Positions 25,122 through 36,376 of a stretch of DNA of 64,000 bases are shown here, piece by piece. This stretch comes from Termitomyces sp. T153 (lineage: Eukaryota > Basidiomycota > Agaricomycetes > Agaricales > Lyophyllaceae). The stretch lies in assembly GCA_018296165.2 (NCBI GenBank), contig JACKQL020000022.1, forward strand, positions 434,001 through 498,000. The letters are read 5' to 3'. Within the stretch, counting starts at the first letter, position 1, and every line of letters begins with the position of its first letter. The translations under genes and the position numbers were made by a program. The notes under the pieces were generated by a model. It made no database searches and was not told the origin of the DNA. It was given only the letters and a program-made list of their open reading frames with translations.

Positions 25122-25792
25122 TGTCATGACCCATTCCATTCTCCCCTTCCCTTCAGCATTTTCTAACCTCAGATTCTACACAGTCCCTCTGGATCTCAGC
25201 CACACCCCCAGATCTCAGCCACAGTCCTGTTTCAGCCACATCCAGGTTTTAGCCACCTCTAGGACTGCTTTTCTTGTTTCAAGATCATTCCCACAGGCAC
25301 AGATCACTTTGACAGGTTCCAGATCACTTCCACCTGTCCCAGATCACTTCCACCTGTCCCAGATCACTTCCATCTGTCCAAGATCACTTCCAGGATTGCT
25401 TCCCTTGTTCCAGATCACTTCCTCATGACTTAGATCACTTCCTGCTATGACTTAGATCACTTCCACCTGACTTAAATCACTTCCACTTGACTCAGATCAC
25501 TTCCACTTGTGTTAGATCACTCCCACCTGATTTAGATCACTTCCATCTTCCCCTTTTGGCAGTGTCCTACAGCTATATAAGGTCCCTTAGTCTGTAGCTA
25601 CATCCCAGTCTTGACATTACCTGATATCTTATTTGTGTTCTGTTGTTATCTGATCTTCTCTCCATTCATTACTTGCTCTCATTTCTTAGTTTCTTAGTTT
25701 CTTTCCCTTTTTACATACTTGCTGTTGGCATCACCTCCCCAGGGTGGTTTCGGCTCCTGTAAGAGTCCCCCTCCAGGACTGTGGTCCTAACA
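25122..25792 (+). mobile_element. Solo LTR of a related second family, in copia-2 reverse transcriptase
   Basis: 671 bp, TGTCATGACCC to GGTCCTAACA, with perfect target duplication AAGGC (25117-25121 and 25793-25797). It carries TATATAAGG near 25595 and AGTCTTGACATT shortly after, like the gypsy-A LTRs, but the rest differs. The U3 part holds a run of about a dozen short AGATCACTTCC repeats. Confidence 0.85.
25285..25545 (+). repeat. AGATCACTTCC minisatellite in the U3 of the LTR at 25122
   Basis: The motif AGATCACTTCCA recurs about twelve times at 17-30 bp intervals with CTGTCC or TGACTT spacers, upstream of the LTR's TATA box. Confidence 0.8.
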
Positions 25793-26904
25793 AAGGCACT
25801 CTATGGAACTATGGATGTGGCAAAAAATTGGTGGCATATCCTTGACAATGACATGAAGAGGCTAGGTTACAAAAGATCTGAGCAGATCAGTCAGTGAGGG
25901 TGTGGGACAGGAATGGAGAGAAGACTGTGGCTGGCACATACATGGATGACATATTGGGAATGTTGTTGTCTAAGAAGGAGGCTAAAAGGGTGCACAGAGA
26001 GTTGGGTGAAAAGTTTGAAATCAAGGACCTAGGGGATTTGAACTCTGTGTTAGGAATTCAGGTAGTGTATGACAGATCTTGCAAGCTCATCATGTTAACC
26101 AGGAGGAATACCTCAAATGGATACTAGAGAAGTATGGCATGATAGACTGCAAGCAGAAGTACATGCTGCTACCACCAGGTATAGTACTCAGCAGAGACCA
26201 GTCACCAGTCACACAGGAGGATTGATCTTACATGATAGACAAACTATATTGGGAAGTGCTGGGATCACTAATGTATGTGTAAATTGGAATGTGCCTGGAC
26301 ATTGTGTATGTGATCACCTCACTCAGTCATTTCATGGCAAACCCAGGCAAAGTTCACTGGTTGGCACTGCTCTCTATGATGAGATACTTCAAAGCCACTC
26401 TTCACTACAAGCTGAGATATAGTGGTCCTGGCTACATTAACTATGTTCCAACTGGTTTTTACAATGCCAATTTTGTGGTAGATGTTGATACAAGGAATTC
26501 CATTTTGGGTGGAGTGTATATCCAGACAGGAGGACCAACATGCTGGGGAGCAAAGTATCAAGATACAGTCTCAACATCTACCACAGAGGTGGAGTACATT
26601 GCACTAGGGAGAGCAGGGAAGCAGATTCAGTGGATGTAACCAGCTCTTACCAAAATTGGATTGCCAGTTGCATACCCTGCAAGCCTCAAGAGCAACAATA
26701 ACAGCTCAATAGCAATAGCAGAGAACAAGTGCAACCACAATTGTGTAAAACACATTGATGTTTGACACCACTACATCTGGCATGCAGTCAAGGAAGGAAG
26801 AATAGAAATCCAATATATACCAAGCTCTGATAACCTAGCAGACATATTCACCAAGCCTCTGCCATGCCTACAGCATTACAAAATATGTGTTGCAATGAGG
26901 GGAG

Positions 26905-27182
26905 TATTGAGGAAGAATCATGAGGACTTGATGGTGCACACAGAGCACATGACAAATTGAGGCAAGGAAGAGGGATTGGAGGTCAGTGTAAAAACTATAT
27001 AGGAGAATGGATATAGATGGAAGTAGAACAACAGGACAGCTCCAGTTGTTGACTACACCAACTGAGGTATGTCCTATGGTCATTAGAAGTTACAGGACAC
27101 TAATATCACCTAGTATTATATCTAACAGGTATATACAAGGAATAGAGTTGTTGACTACACCAATTGAGTATTATATCTAACA
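26905..27182 (+). repeat. copia-2 3' LTR
   Basis: 278 bp, TATTGAGGAAG to ATCTAACA, preceded by a purine-rich tract ATGAGGGGAG. Confidence 0.8.
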
Positions 27183-27258
27183 GAGTACATTGAATTTGGT
27201 GGTTTGTAGCAGCACAAGTGGCCCTAAAGGACTGCTTACAGTATATGCAGTTGAACAT

Positions 27259-28875
27259 GATGCTAGGAGTAGTTATGCTCTGATGGAAGTGGCATGTAAG
27301 AAAGAAGGGTGGAAAAGGCAAATCAACAAGTTTTGTACTACTTATATACATGAATGTCATAGAAGAAGAGCATGAAGAACTGAATGTGAATAAGCAAGAG
27401 TCTAAACATGATTCTTTCCATATATATCAAACTCTAATCCTGTTTGTTCCCATATGGAACCTTACTATAAACAAAAATCCAGACCATGTCTGAGTCCATG
27501 TGAGAAATTTGATTAGATTAGCATGAGATAAAATAAGATACATGAAAGTAATTTTGTGGAGGCACATGACTAATGACTTACAAATTACAATTCCAAACTG
27601 TGATTTCACATTACTCAGGCTGTGACTTGATGACATATCCTTCTCCATCAACTACAACAATGCCTTCTGAATGCTTCCCAGCAAAGGAAAATTGCTCCCA
27701 GCCAAGAGTCAATCACAGCACACTATACTTCCACAAAAAAACTCAGAGTGGGACAAGTTTGAAGCTGCCCTGAAGGTTGGCATAAATCCTCAGGCTCAAC
27801 AAGGGAAAGAACTGTAAGTGGATTTGGAGTGCACTCTACTGTGTAGTTCCACTAATTATATGAATAGAAAGGGCCCCCTGGCTCCATTTTATTGTGCCAG
27901 GAAGATACTTTCATGCATGGCAAATCCTTTTGTTGAGTTCAACAGTGTTTTGATCAAGGGCCTAGTAGAAGCAGGCCTTCTCACCATATCTGAGACAGAC
28001 AAATACAAACATGATGTTGAGGACCACAACTTGAAGAACAACATGTGTGGAGAAGAGCAATTAGATGATGAGATGGATGTCCAAATGAAAAAGTGAGATT
28101 TATCTTAATATATGCTGCCAACAAATTAAATTTGTATCTAGACAATGAAAAGAAAGAGTCCAGCTCAAAGCATTTGACATCATTATTATGACAGTTGACC
28201 TGCCTATTTTCCAGTACCTCAAGAAGTTGTGTTGTAACATTGGGGCCACAAAAGTAAATTGAGAAATTTTGTGATTTTGGTGTGCATACATTATATTACT
28301 ATCCCAATTTAAACTAATGTAACTCAGTTTGTAAGAGGAGTGTCAAGTGCTTGCATTGCTGACACATGTAAAGTCAAGGATTTGATTGTGTTGCTCATCT
28401 AGAACACCTCTCTCAAATTCCTCATTTCAAGTATAAAGATGTTGCTGTCTCATGACAAATCAGCCCCAAGGGTTTAATAACCTTGACATGGGCTTGCTCC
28501 TTTGTCCTGCCAAGCTCACATATAAATACAATGATGTCATTGTAAGTCTGTGCTTTCTGACAATTGCTTACTGATGATTTTGTTGCCAGGTTCTGTCTAC
28601 TTTTATGTGATGGCAAGGTCAAAGTGATGGTGCATGATTTCCCATTATTCCTCTATGATGAATCACAATGCCTAAATACAAATTCCATTGGATTTTCAGA
28701 CTCAACTGAAGAAAATGCTGAAGAAGAGTTGGGTAGGGATGAATATGACAAGATCATAAAAGAGTTGTGTTGGGGCCCCCTTCTAATCAGTGTATGTGTC
28801 TTCTTGTATTGTGATATCCACACTGATTGATCATTCCTTAGGTATTTCCAGATGACTCTATTCTTCCTAGACACC
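27259..28875. other. Unassigned decayed repeat DNA
   Basis: Short plus-strand frames at 27818-28096 and 28564-28830 do not match a family I can name with confidence. The segment presumably includes the outer end of the Plavaka element, but I see no clear terminal inverted repeat. Confidence 0.4.
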
Positions 28876-29654
28876 AGCAGGCACCCCTGCATAGGATTTC
28901 AACCTTGGGCACACCCTTCAGAAAACAACTCAGTCAATAGTTGTGTGGGACACTGGCAGGCACCCCAACATGAGATTTGAATCTTGGGCATGCCCTTTGG
29001 AAAACAAGTCAGTCAACAAGTTTGTGGACAGGATGAAGAGAGTGCAGGAGGAGGCAAAGGCAGCATTGGTGAAGGCAAAGGGTGACATGTCATGGTACTA
29101 TGACTGCTGGCAGACACCAGCCCTCATATACAAGCCTAGAGACTGTGTGTACTTGGATAGCTCAGACATTAAAACAACAAGGCCATCCCACAAGCTGTCA
29201 CATTGCCACTTTAGCCCTCTCATGGTAGAAGAGAAGGTAGGGCCTCTAGCATACTGACTTAAGCTCCTGATAGGCCTATGCCAACTGCACCCCATCTTCA
29301 ATGTTGTCAAGTTCCCAGCTCCAGAAGATCCAATCCCTGGCTGCCACCCTAAGGCACCCCCACCACTAGTCCTGGTTAATAATGAGGAATGAGGTGGAGG
29401 AAATTTAGGATAGTGGAATATTCTGGTGGAAGTTGCAGTTCAAGGTGAAATGGAAGGGATATGGCATTGAGAACATCTCTTGGGAGCTACAGGCCAATGT
29501 GCATGCACCAGCACAGATTCAAGACTTCTATTGCAAGCACCCCAGTGCACTGAGGGAAATTTGAAGCATCTACCCCATCTCAGTAGCTGAACAAGCAATC
29601 CTTAACCTTTTCTACCCAATGCATCCAGATGCCACATGCTAGAGGGGGGGTGAT
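28876..29654 (+). pseudogene. Gypsy integrase C-terminus with chromodomain, remnant
   Basis: Encodes SVNKFVDRMKRVQEEAKAAL, SDIKTTRPSHKLSH and GPLAY, the C-terminal part of a Ty3/gypsy integrase, then a decayed chromodomain (LQFKVKWKGYG, ISWEL) to about 29600. A partial duplication of about 75 bp repeats the GGCAGGCACCCC stretch near 28880 and 28955. A purine tract AGAGGGGGGGTGA (about 29642-29654) precedes the LTR that follows. The rest of pol is absent. Confidence 0.75.
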
Positions 29655-30147
29655 GTCAGGGAACCTCACATGTCTGGAGTATCATCTTGTTTCCTTTATT
29701 CCCAGCCAGTCTCTTACTTTCAGACTCCCATCCTTTTGTCACAGGTACTTTCAATCCAGGACTATCTGACAGTACTACTCTCATAGCATCACATGATTCA
29801 TGGCTCAAGATCCAGACTATTTATGATGGATTTCTGTTTTCAGGTCACATGACTTAGATAATGGCTTTGACAATGACATCAGGCTCTGTGCATGCACAAA
29901 ATCCAACATCATATTTCCCATGGTCTTTCCCACAGTTCATTTCTGTAAATTTGCAGTCCTGACAATCAGAATCCTCAGACTTGTTGTCTTTGGATTTCCC
30001 TCTGCTAAGTATGTAGTTAGTTTCTGTTGTATCACTACTGTTAATAAACCATTGGATTTCCCTCTGCCAGTTGTGTGATTGAGCCACAGCCTCCAGAGGT
30101 TGCCCTTACAATCCTCCTCTGGGTCAATTTCCACATCTGCTGATACA
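29655..30147 (+). repeat. Probable gypsy 3' LTR, right limit tentative
   Basis: Starts TGTCAGGGAACC directly after the purine tract, as a 3' LTR should. AATAAA occurs at about 30042. I place the end at TGATACA near 30147 only because of a CA ending; there is no second copy to confirm it. Confidence 0.45.
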
Positions 30148-30429
30148 ATGTTGCCACACCATCAGGAACATAATAAAATACCAGAAGTCAAACATTTATC
30201 AAGGCTGAAAACTGTAAGCCTCCTGGTAAAACAAGTTCCAGCAACCAAAATACACCAGAAGAAATACAGAACAGGATAGGACAAGGACTATACTAGACTA
30301 TACACTCAATAATAGTTCAATCACTGTAATGGAAGGGGAAGCATGGGACTGGCAAAAGCACCTGAGTGGCATCAATTCTGGATCTAGATCAGATCTAAGA
30401 ATAACCAGATTGGAATGTTGACTGAAAGG

Positions 30430-30660
30430 AGAATATGAATGGAATGAAATAATGGGATGAATGGCATGGAAGGAAAGAATATGAATGGAAGGGAGGAATA
30501 AGAATGAATGGAAGGGAAGAATATGAATGGAATGGAGGAATAGGAATGAATGGAAGGGAAGAATATGAATAGAATGGAAAAATAGGAATGAATGAATGGG
30601 AGGGAAGATGAATGGAAGACTATGAATGGAAGGAAAACTATGAATGGGAGAAATACAAAG
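30430..30660 (+). repeat. Purine-rich GAATGGAAGG minisatellite
   Basis: Diverged copies of about 40 bp (GAATGGAAGGGAAGAATATG then AATGGAATGGAGGAATAG). A long minus-strand frame here is an artefact of the repeat. Confidence 0.75.
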
Positions 30661-31104
30661 GAGGGAGAGATAAATGGGGAAGACAGAAGCTAAGAATGGA
30701 AAAGAGGAATGATGAAACAAGAAACTAGCCTGTGGCACTGAATCAGGCATCCAGAAGGGGGAATCAGAATAACAGTCATGAATGATGGGCTGGAAAGTAT
30801 GGAACCAAAAGTCATGTGCAGGGGGTAGTCTGTGCACTGTAGAAAGAGGTATAAATAGCCCAAGTAGAGTAGCAAATAGACAGGCAATTGATAGGCAAAG
30901 GCTTGGTGGTTTCCAGGGAGTGAATCACTTAGGCTGGAGTTTGTTGAAACACCTCTACATTCAGAATAGTAATATTTTGGAAGTAAACAATCTCAACCTC
31001 AAACATTTCTCAAGACATCAGTGTGGAATTAGAGTGGGCTTGCTAAGTCTTCAAGAAAGCTCCAGAACTATCAGTATTACTCTAACCAAGTACTACACTG
31101 CTTG
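30661..31104. other. LTR-like sequence beside gypsy-B
   Basis: Has GTATAAATAG near 30848 and ends with AAGTACTACA at about 31100, right where the minus-strand gypsy coding remnant begins. It may be an LTR, but its partner is not in the window. Confidence 0.35.
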
Positions 31105-33960
31105 TACATAGTCATAGATGTGATGCATGTTTCAAGGAGCATTGCTCTCAAAGCAACAGGATAAACAGTCTGCTGCCTTATTAAGCTCTCCTTTGACATG
31201 CATGATGTCAAAATTGATTCTTGACATATAGTCCATCCACTGTCATTGATGAGGGGACAGATTCTGTTGAATTTTGAAAAACTCAAGGGCTTTATGATAT
31301 GTAACTACATAGATATTATATCCTAGAAGCTTATCCTCCAATTTAAGGAGTGCTTCCAGAATAGCCCATTCTGTGACCAGTCCAACCAATCAGTGGATAT
31401 TGTTGTAGGTTCTAGGAGTATGCCACTCCTAGATCCAATTCAACTTGTTCATGTCAGGGTGTATTCCCTACAAATCAATGACATAGCCAAGGCACTCTAT
31501 GCACTTGGCATATAGCTCACACTTTTTTCATTTAAGATAGAGCTTGTTCTTACATAGTCTTTTGAAGACTGCTCTGAGGTGTTCTTTGTGCTCTTCAATG
31601 AAATATGAAAAGATGAATATCATCTAGGTATACATGCATCCATTTTCCAATGATGTCCCAGAAAATGAATGTCATTAGTTGTTAGAATGTTGCTGGGACA
31701 TTACAATTGCCAATCTGCATGATATTGCTGTAGTATGTACCAGTAATGGTCATAAATGCTGTTTTTGGTATGTGAGTAGTACATATCCTGACCTGCTCAG
31801 ATGCATCTGTAAGGTCAATTTTTGACCTTATGGGTGCATGAGCTACATCTTCTCAAATAACCTCCTGATTCACTGCTGGCAGCCAATCATGGTTCCAAGA
31901 GAAAAACTGGGAAAGAAACCTGTTTTACTATTTCTGGACAGTGTATTTCCAATGGAAAAAGGCTCTCAACAATTGAAGGACCCTTTTTCCTAAGGTAATC
32001 TGTCAAAGAAATGGTATGACAAGTTTCTTTTTCCATGTTTCCACTGGAAACAGGTTCCAGTGCCAGCAGTGATTGGGTAAGGTTATAATGTCCTTAACCA
32101 TGTTATCATTGTGTTGATGAACATCTAATGCCATCTACAAGGAACCATCTTTTTTAGGGATGCACAATAACAGTGCAGCCTGATCAGCCACACATGGTCA
32201 TTTTCTCCCACAATTGCTGCTGAAGTAACTTCATGCACCTCAGCATGAAATACAAATAGCATTTGGTTTCATTTATGAGATTTATCTCATGGTTGATCTC
32301 ATTCCATGGAGGAAGTTCCTCCTTTGTACCATACCACTGCTGCCAAAGATGCAGAATATTATTGTCTGTAAGCTTGGAAGGCCAAGCCTTCTCCTTTTCT
32401 GATCTAGGCCAAGGACATTGCTTGTTCTTGGCTAGCTCCAAAGGTAGTACTAGTCTTGTATACTTATCCCACAAGGCCATTAATCAAATTTCTGATTCAT
32501 CCAGAATGTTTAACCATGTAGGACAACCTTCCACACTACACCTCCTTTCATCCCATGAGTAATCAAACTTGCTAGGCTTGAATATGTCATCCTCCATAGC
32601 CATTTGATATATCTTGGCAGAAGGGGTTGCTCATCTTACACCTTCTTGCCATATCAGGTCAGCAATGACCTGATTCCATTGTGGTGGAATATGTGGATCA
32701 TATGCCCACTTGAGGATTGGCTTTGGGATTGGTCTGTTCCAAATCCTTTGTTCCTTTGGTTGAGAGGGATCAGTCCAATCCTTTTTTTCTGGCTGCTGCA
32801 CTACCTCCACTTTAGAAGGTAAGTTTACAGCCAGTTTTGGTGCATTGGCTGCACCCTCCACTTGAAGAGTACTTTGATACTCTTCCTCCAGAACCAGCAG
32901 GGATGGGTGATCACTAGATAGGCTTTGAGCCACCTGGACCCTGTCTTCATCCTCTGCCTCCTTTACAGCAGGCTGTCTTAGTCCACAAGATAGTCAAGGC
33001 CACTCATCATAATGCTTCTCCACTGTACAAAAGTGTTGTATGCGGCCATCCACATCCTCCAGCTCTACTTTCTGAGCTGGAGTAGCTATTCCATTAATGA
33101 CCACATATTCTTTCCTGTGGTGAGATGCTTTCTTGCCACATGCACTGCTCCTGTAGGTCAGGGAGGACCTTGGCCCCCACTGACCTATGGGGTCAGTGGC
33201 TCTGAGGCCACATATGCTGATGGCCTCATAATTAGTCCAGATAGCTGTAGGCAGGCATTGTGTCCTGCCAACTCTGTTTGTTTGGGTAGGGCAGCCCCAA
33301 ACTTTGAAGACTGCACTACCACCAGTGATAGAGTATGCCCAGTCCAACTTTTCATGCTGTGCTCTAAGTAGTGTGCTGCAGTCTTGATACTATTTTCATA
33401 GTCCTTAGCCTCTGAAATGAATTCCTCCATGATATTCACTTCATAAACAAGTCTGCCATCACATATCAATATGACAAGCATGTTAAAGGGTATCCCCCCC
33501 AAAAACTGCTCATAAATCTTGAATTTGTCTGTAAATTTGGCCATGTTTTGAGCATGGTCCAGCAAGGCATCATAGAAGCCTTGCACTGCCTCTTCAGTTG
33601 CATATACTGTGTTGCAGAACATGTCACAAGCATCCTGCATTGTCAAGGGTTGTCAATGCTCTCAGTCTATGTTGCACCATGGACTTTTTGACAGTAATGA
33701 CCAAACTGGCCTCTGTCAATGCCATGTCAATTGCTACCAGCATCCCAATTGTAGCCCATCTCTGATGGTATACAGCAGCCTGTCTCACCCATGTATTCTT
33801 GTGGTGTTTCACCAGGCTGTTATAGTCCTTAGTATGACACCACTATCTCTCCTCATACCATGGTGTGACATGGCAAGATCCAACATCTCATGTGGAGCAC
33901 TCTGCAGTGCTCCATTGAACTCTGATTCAGACCTAGGCCTGGACACCTGACCTTCCATGG
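31105..33960 (-). pseudogene. gypsy-B Gag-Pol pseudogene
   Basis: On the minus strand, Gag comes first (33185-33646, FYDALLDHAQNMAKF and EEFISEAKDYENSIKTAAHYLE). A protease-to-reverse transcriptase linker follows (32631-32930, 32184-32480). Reverse transcriptase has SKIDLTDA, NVPATF and a recognisable YLDD (near 31630). RNase H/tether pieces include ALEFFKIQ, WMDYMSRINFDIMHVKGE and NKAADCLS (31150-31300). Frameshifts and stops are frequent. A 201 bp MITE interrupts the reverse transcriptase at 31871-32071. No LTR pair could be assigned. Confidence 0.75.
31871..32071. mobile_element. MITE copy 2, CACTGCTGGCA ends, 3 bp target duplication
   Basis: 201 bp bounded by CACTGCTGGCA and TGCCAGCAGTG with ATT on both sides (31868-31870 and 32072-32074). 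Removing the element plus one ATT restores the gypsy-B reverse transcriptase reading around LPNQEVI. CACT ends with 3 bp duplications are typical of the CACTA superfamily. Confidence 0.8.
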
Positions 33961-34329
33961 TCATAATTGTGCCCATTGAGGAAGGTGAACATTAAATTTT
34001 CAATGTTCTGATCATAATTAGTGGCAGTGACTTCTCTCCAGAAGTTTGGCTTCTACTTTGCAAATGAGCCCATGCTTGTTTGACTTCAAAAAATGTAATG
34101 TTTCCATTATGGCTTGTTGAGCTTACAGTTCACACCTCATAAGTCAAAACCAGTCATGATTCTGTCTACAAAGTATGAAGTAAGGTGCTGCCTTACATAA
34201 GTATAGTAAAGGGATTTGATAGGTACCATCAGGGTGATGCTACAGTAATAATCAAATAATAGTATACTAAATCATAACATAAAGTAATATGAACATCTAG
34301 TAACATTACACCTATTTTCTGTGATAGCA
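33961..34329. other. Unassigned spacer
   Basis: AT-rich, CpG-poor; nothing recognised. Confidence 0.4.
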
Positions 34330-34737
34330 AGAGCTTGCCAACTTGGACTCCATCAATTCTCAATCAAACATGTTGATATTTTGTTGTCACTTTATACATG
34401 AACACTTGACTTTGCAGTCACTGCTAGTGCTGGAATCTGTTTCCAAAAGAAAAAGGGTCAAAGATATGTGTTATGCCATTTTTTGGCCACTTTTCATTAA
34501 GGAAATAAATGGCATAACACATTTCTTTGATCATTTTTCTTTGGGAAACAGATTCCGGCACCAGCAGTGAGTCTTTCAAAATGTCTTGGATTTCTACATC
34601 AGATATGATGGCAGACATCCTGACAAAACCTCTAGGCAAGGAATTACATTATAAATTTGTATCTTTACTTGGTATTGTTTTTTGTTCATGATACTGTATT
34701 CACCCATCCCATGTCCACTCTGTCACTGATGGGGTTT
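34330..34737 (+). pseudogene. copia-4: RNase H tail of a copia element
   Basis: Encodes CHFIHEHLT, then after the MITE WISTSDMMADILTKPLGKEL and HYKFVSLLGI, closely like the tail of the copia-3 element at 50724-51554. The purine tract TGATGGGGTT (about 34728) precedes a presumed LTR start TGTTCTACAG at 34738, as in copia-3. Confidence 0.75.
34419..34569. mobile_element. MITE copy 1, foldback element in copia-4
   Basis: 151 bp that is nearly one long palindrome: CACTGCTAGTGCTGGAATC at the left and GATTCCGGCACCAGCAGTG at the right, arms of about 65-70 bp. AGT flanks it (34416-34418 and 34570-34572). Removing it with one AGT joins the copia-4 frame. It shares ends and inner GGAAACAGGTTCC-like blocks with the copy at 31871. 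Confidence 0.85.
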
Positions 34738-34898
34738 TGTTCTACAGATATTGTCAGTGATTGACATGGCCATGTGTTCATGGAACTCAGTTATGCATCA
34801 ATGTGGGTCCCTCCACAGAGGCAAGCTTGAATGGGGGTATTGGTGCAACTGAGTTAAATTTGCATGTTAAAACATGATTGAGATTTTCTAAAAATTGC

Positions 34899-34950
34899 TG
34901 TTAGATTGTTCTGAAAATCCAGATCAACTAACTCATCCAAACTGGGAACA
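34899..34950 (+). repeat. 52 bp inverted repeat, left arm
   Basis: Begins TGTTAGATTGTT and is the reverse complement of 46048-46099 (44 of 52 positions by my count). The two arms enclose gypsy-A, which inserted between them. Confidence 0.65.
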
Positions 34951-35396
34951 TGTGTAATTTGTACCATTGCATTTGTATATTATCCAGCATACCTCGCTTA
35001 AGCTCTGTTCTACTTTTCATGTCATATCTACAACACAAGGAAGTCTATCTATGAAGGCCTCTGTTCAGCTCTATTCTTCTGTAAAATTGGCAATTCATCA
35101 GTCACATGGAACCATGACATGGATGTGGAATACAAGTCTCAAGGCCCTAGGATCATAATTTCCTTAATTTCCAGTCTAGCTCTAATTCTTCTCCTGGCAT
35201 AGCTCTAATACTTCAGCACTCTTCCTGGCCTATCTCTAATTTTTCAAGCACTCTTCCTGACCTTTGTGAAGGCTTAGGACACCTGATGAGTTGACCCTCA
35301 GATGGATGACACTACAAACACAATTGAACATTAGATCTGTAGGCACATAATAGAGTGCCATATTGTCCAGACTCTGTGGTCAAGGACAGGCATGGA

Positions 35397-36344
35397 TGTC
35401 ATGACCCGCTCCCTAGACCCTGACACCGCCCCCAGCCCCCCCAATGCTCCGCCAAACTCCCCAACCCTTGCCTACCCTCCACGCCCACTTCAGGCAACTC
35501 CAACACTTCCTTGGCAAACCCCGATGGCTCCTTGATCAACTCTGATGCCTTTTCCACAGCAGTTGATGCATCCCCTCAATTCCCCTGGACTCCCAAGGCC
35601 TTCCCTGACCCCGGAGCAATCCACTTTCCAACTGATCCCATCAGAATGTCACTGCAGCCTGCTCCAAGATTGCACCTGACAACCGTCAACTCTGCGCAGT
35701 TCTGTCAAGCCCACTGCTATATCCTCTGCCCTCCAGAGCTGCCCAGTAGTAGGTATATAAGTCGTAGAGTAACCCCTAGTACTTTAGTCTTGATATTGCA
35801 TTTGCCAGTTTCCTATGTCTTGTCTTTTGTCTCATCCCTGTCTCTATTCCTAGTTTTGCATCTATCTCTGTTCACTGTCTTGTCTTGCCTCATCTCTGCC
35901 TTGTCTCGACTGTGTATAGTTCCTTTGTCTTCCTAAGTTCCTTTCATCTCCAACAACAGTATGAACTCCGTGCACATGCTACAACCCAAACATTCCTACG
36001 ACAACCCTGGACCTCACTTCCGCTTGGCCCAGGAACCCCTCACATCTTGGTGATCTCCTGTCAAACTCCAGCTCCGCCCCCATCAACCGCAAAGCCTCCG
36101 TTTGCCCCGCATTCTATTTGTGTGCCCACAAACTTGTCCTGGCGCCCATCTGGATTTGACGACTAGTATACTTGGTCTTAGACACCCCTGAGCCACTCTG
36201 GACTTGCTCGGACCGCCCCCTAGCTCCCCCTCACAAGTCCCTCCGCACCAATACTGGATGCTTGGTTATAAGTGCAGGACATCGCATCTACCTAGTAAGG
36301 ACTCACCAGTGTAGCTGAGCCCCCGTCATCAGCGGAACCTGACA
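35397..36344 (+). repeat. gypsy-A 5' LTR
   Basis: 948 bp, TGTCATGACCCG to CGGAACCTGACA. TATATAA is at 35754 and the presumed transcript start AGTCTTGATATT at 35786-35797, 32 bp downstream. Confidence 0.93.
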
Positions 36345-36345
36345 T

Positions 36346-36357
36346 AATATCAAGACT
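36346..36357 (+). promoter_or_regulatory. gypsy-A primer-binding site, self-priming type
   Basis: AATATCAAGACT lies one base after the 5' LTR and is the exact reverse complement of AGTCTTGATATT at the expected 5' end of the transcript (35786-35797). No TGG-type tRNA site is present. This is the layout of Tf1/Tf2-like elements that prime from their own 5' RNA end. Confidence 0.75.
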
Positions 36358-36376
36358 CCCCCTTACCCCATTCTTG

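Larger units (their letters stand above)
19798..26890 (+). pseudogene. copia-2 Gag-Pol pseudogene
   Basis: Gag begins near 19798. A knuckle CSNPNC..GH....C is at about 20498-20548, and the protease signature is decayed (YMDLTASRHF, near 20770). The GAG-pre-integrase zinc motif (WHHCLEHIGEST ... CKDCIMGKQT) lies at 21175-21310. The integrase core (FDLWGPA, VRTDGGKEFVNE) at 21363-21592 resumes at 22781 with the conserved APHSLSANGVA. Reverse transcriptase pieces lie at 24430-24990 and 25793-26130 (TYMDDILGML), and RNase H at 26289-26640 with the DIFTKPLP tail near 26850. Stops and frameshifts are numerous. Reading frames continue exactly across the two insertions with intact target duplications (GAACT, AAGGC). 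Confidence 0.82.
19415..27182 (+). mobile_element. copia-2: full-length decayed Ty1/copia element with three nested solo LTRs
   Basis: Two 278 bp LTRs (19415-19692 and 26905-27182) enclose gag-pol in copia order. The flanks are AAGTA (19410-19414) and GAGTA (27183-27187), a 5 bp target duplication with one transition. GGTTATTGGCCCC directly after the left LTR resembles the copia-1 half-tRNA-iMet priming site. Taking out the LTRs at 21593, 23168 and 25122 leaves about 4.9 kb, the normal size for copia. It sits inside the Plavaka transposase. Confidence 0.85.
16695..27258 (-). pseudogene. Plavaka (CACTA superfamily) transposase pseudogene in three segments
   Basis: Read on the minus strand, the start is at 27258 with MFNCIYCKQSF, the cysteine motif found at the Plavaka N-terminus. 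The segments are 27258-27183, 19414-18006 and 16993-16695. Typical Plavaka blocks follow: NPKDFEGFSAACENK (near 18650), VYTSDDFLKMEKDI and FGTASLSPLYMWFG (18170-18330), then LTHLKRELMHSAW and EFKHIYKHGIV (16860-16980). Copia-2 lies between the first two segments and a solo LTR between the last two. Removing each insert with one target duplication restores a continuous frame locally. Several stops are present, and the catalytic C-terminal half beyond 16695 is missing. Confidence 0.8.

Noticed and set aside
30298..30837. 179-codon minus-strand frame rich in His, Ser, Phe
   Set aside because: It is produced by the GAATGGAAGG minisatellite and has no protein-like domain.
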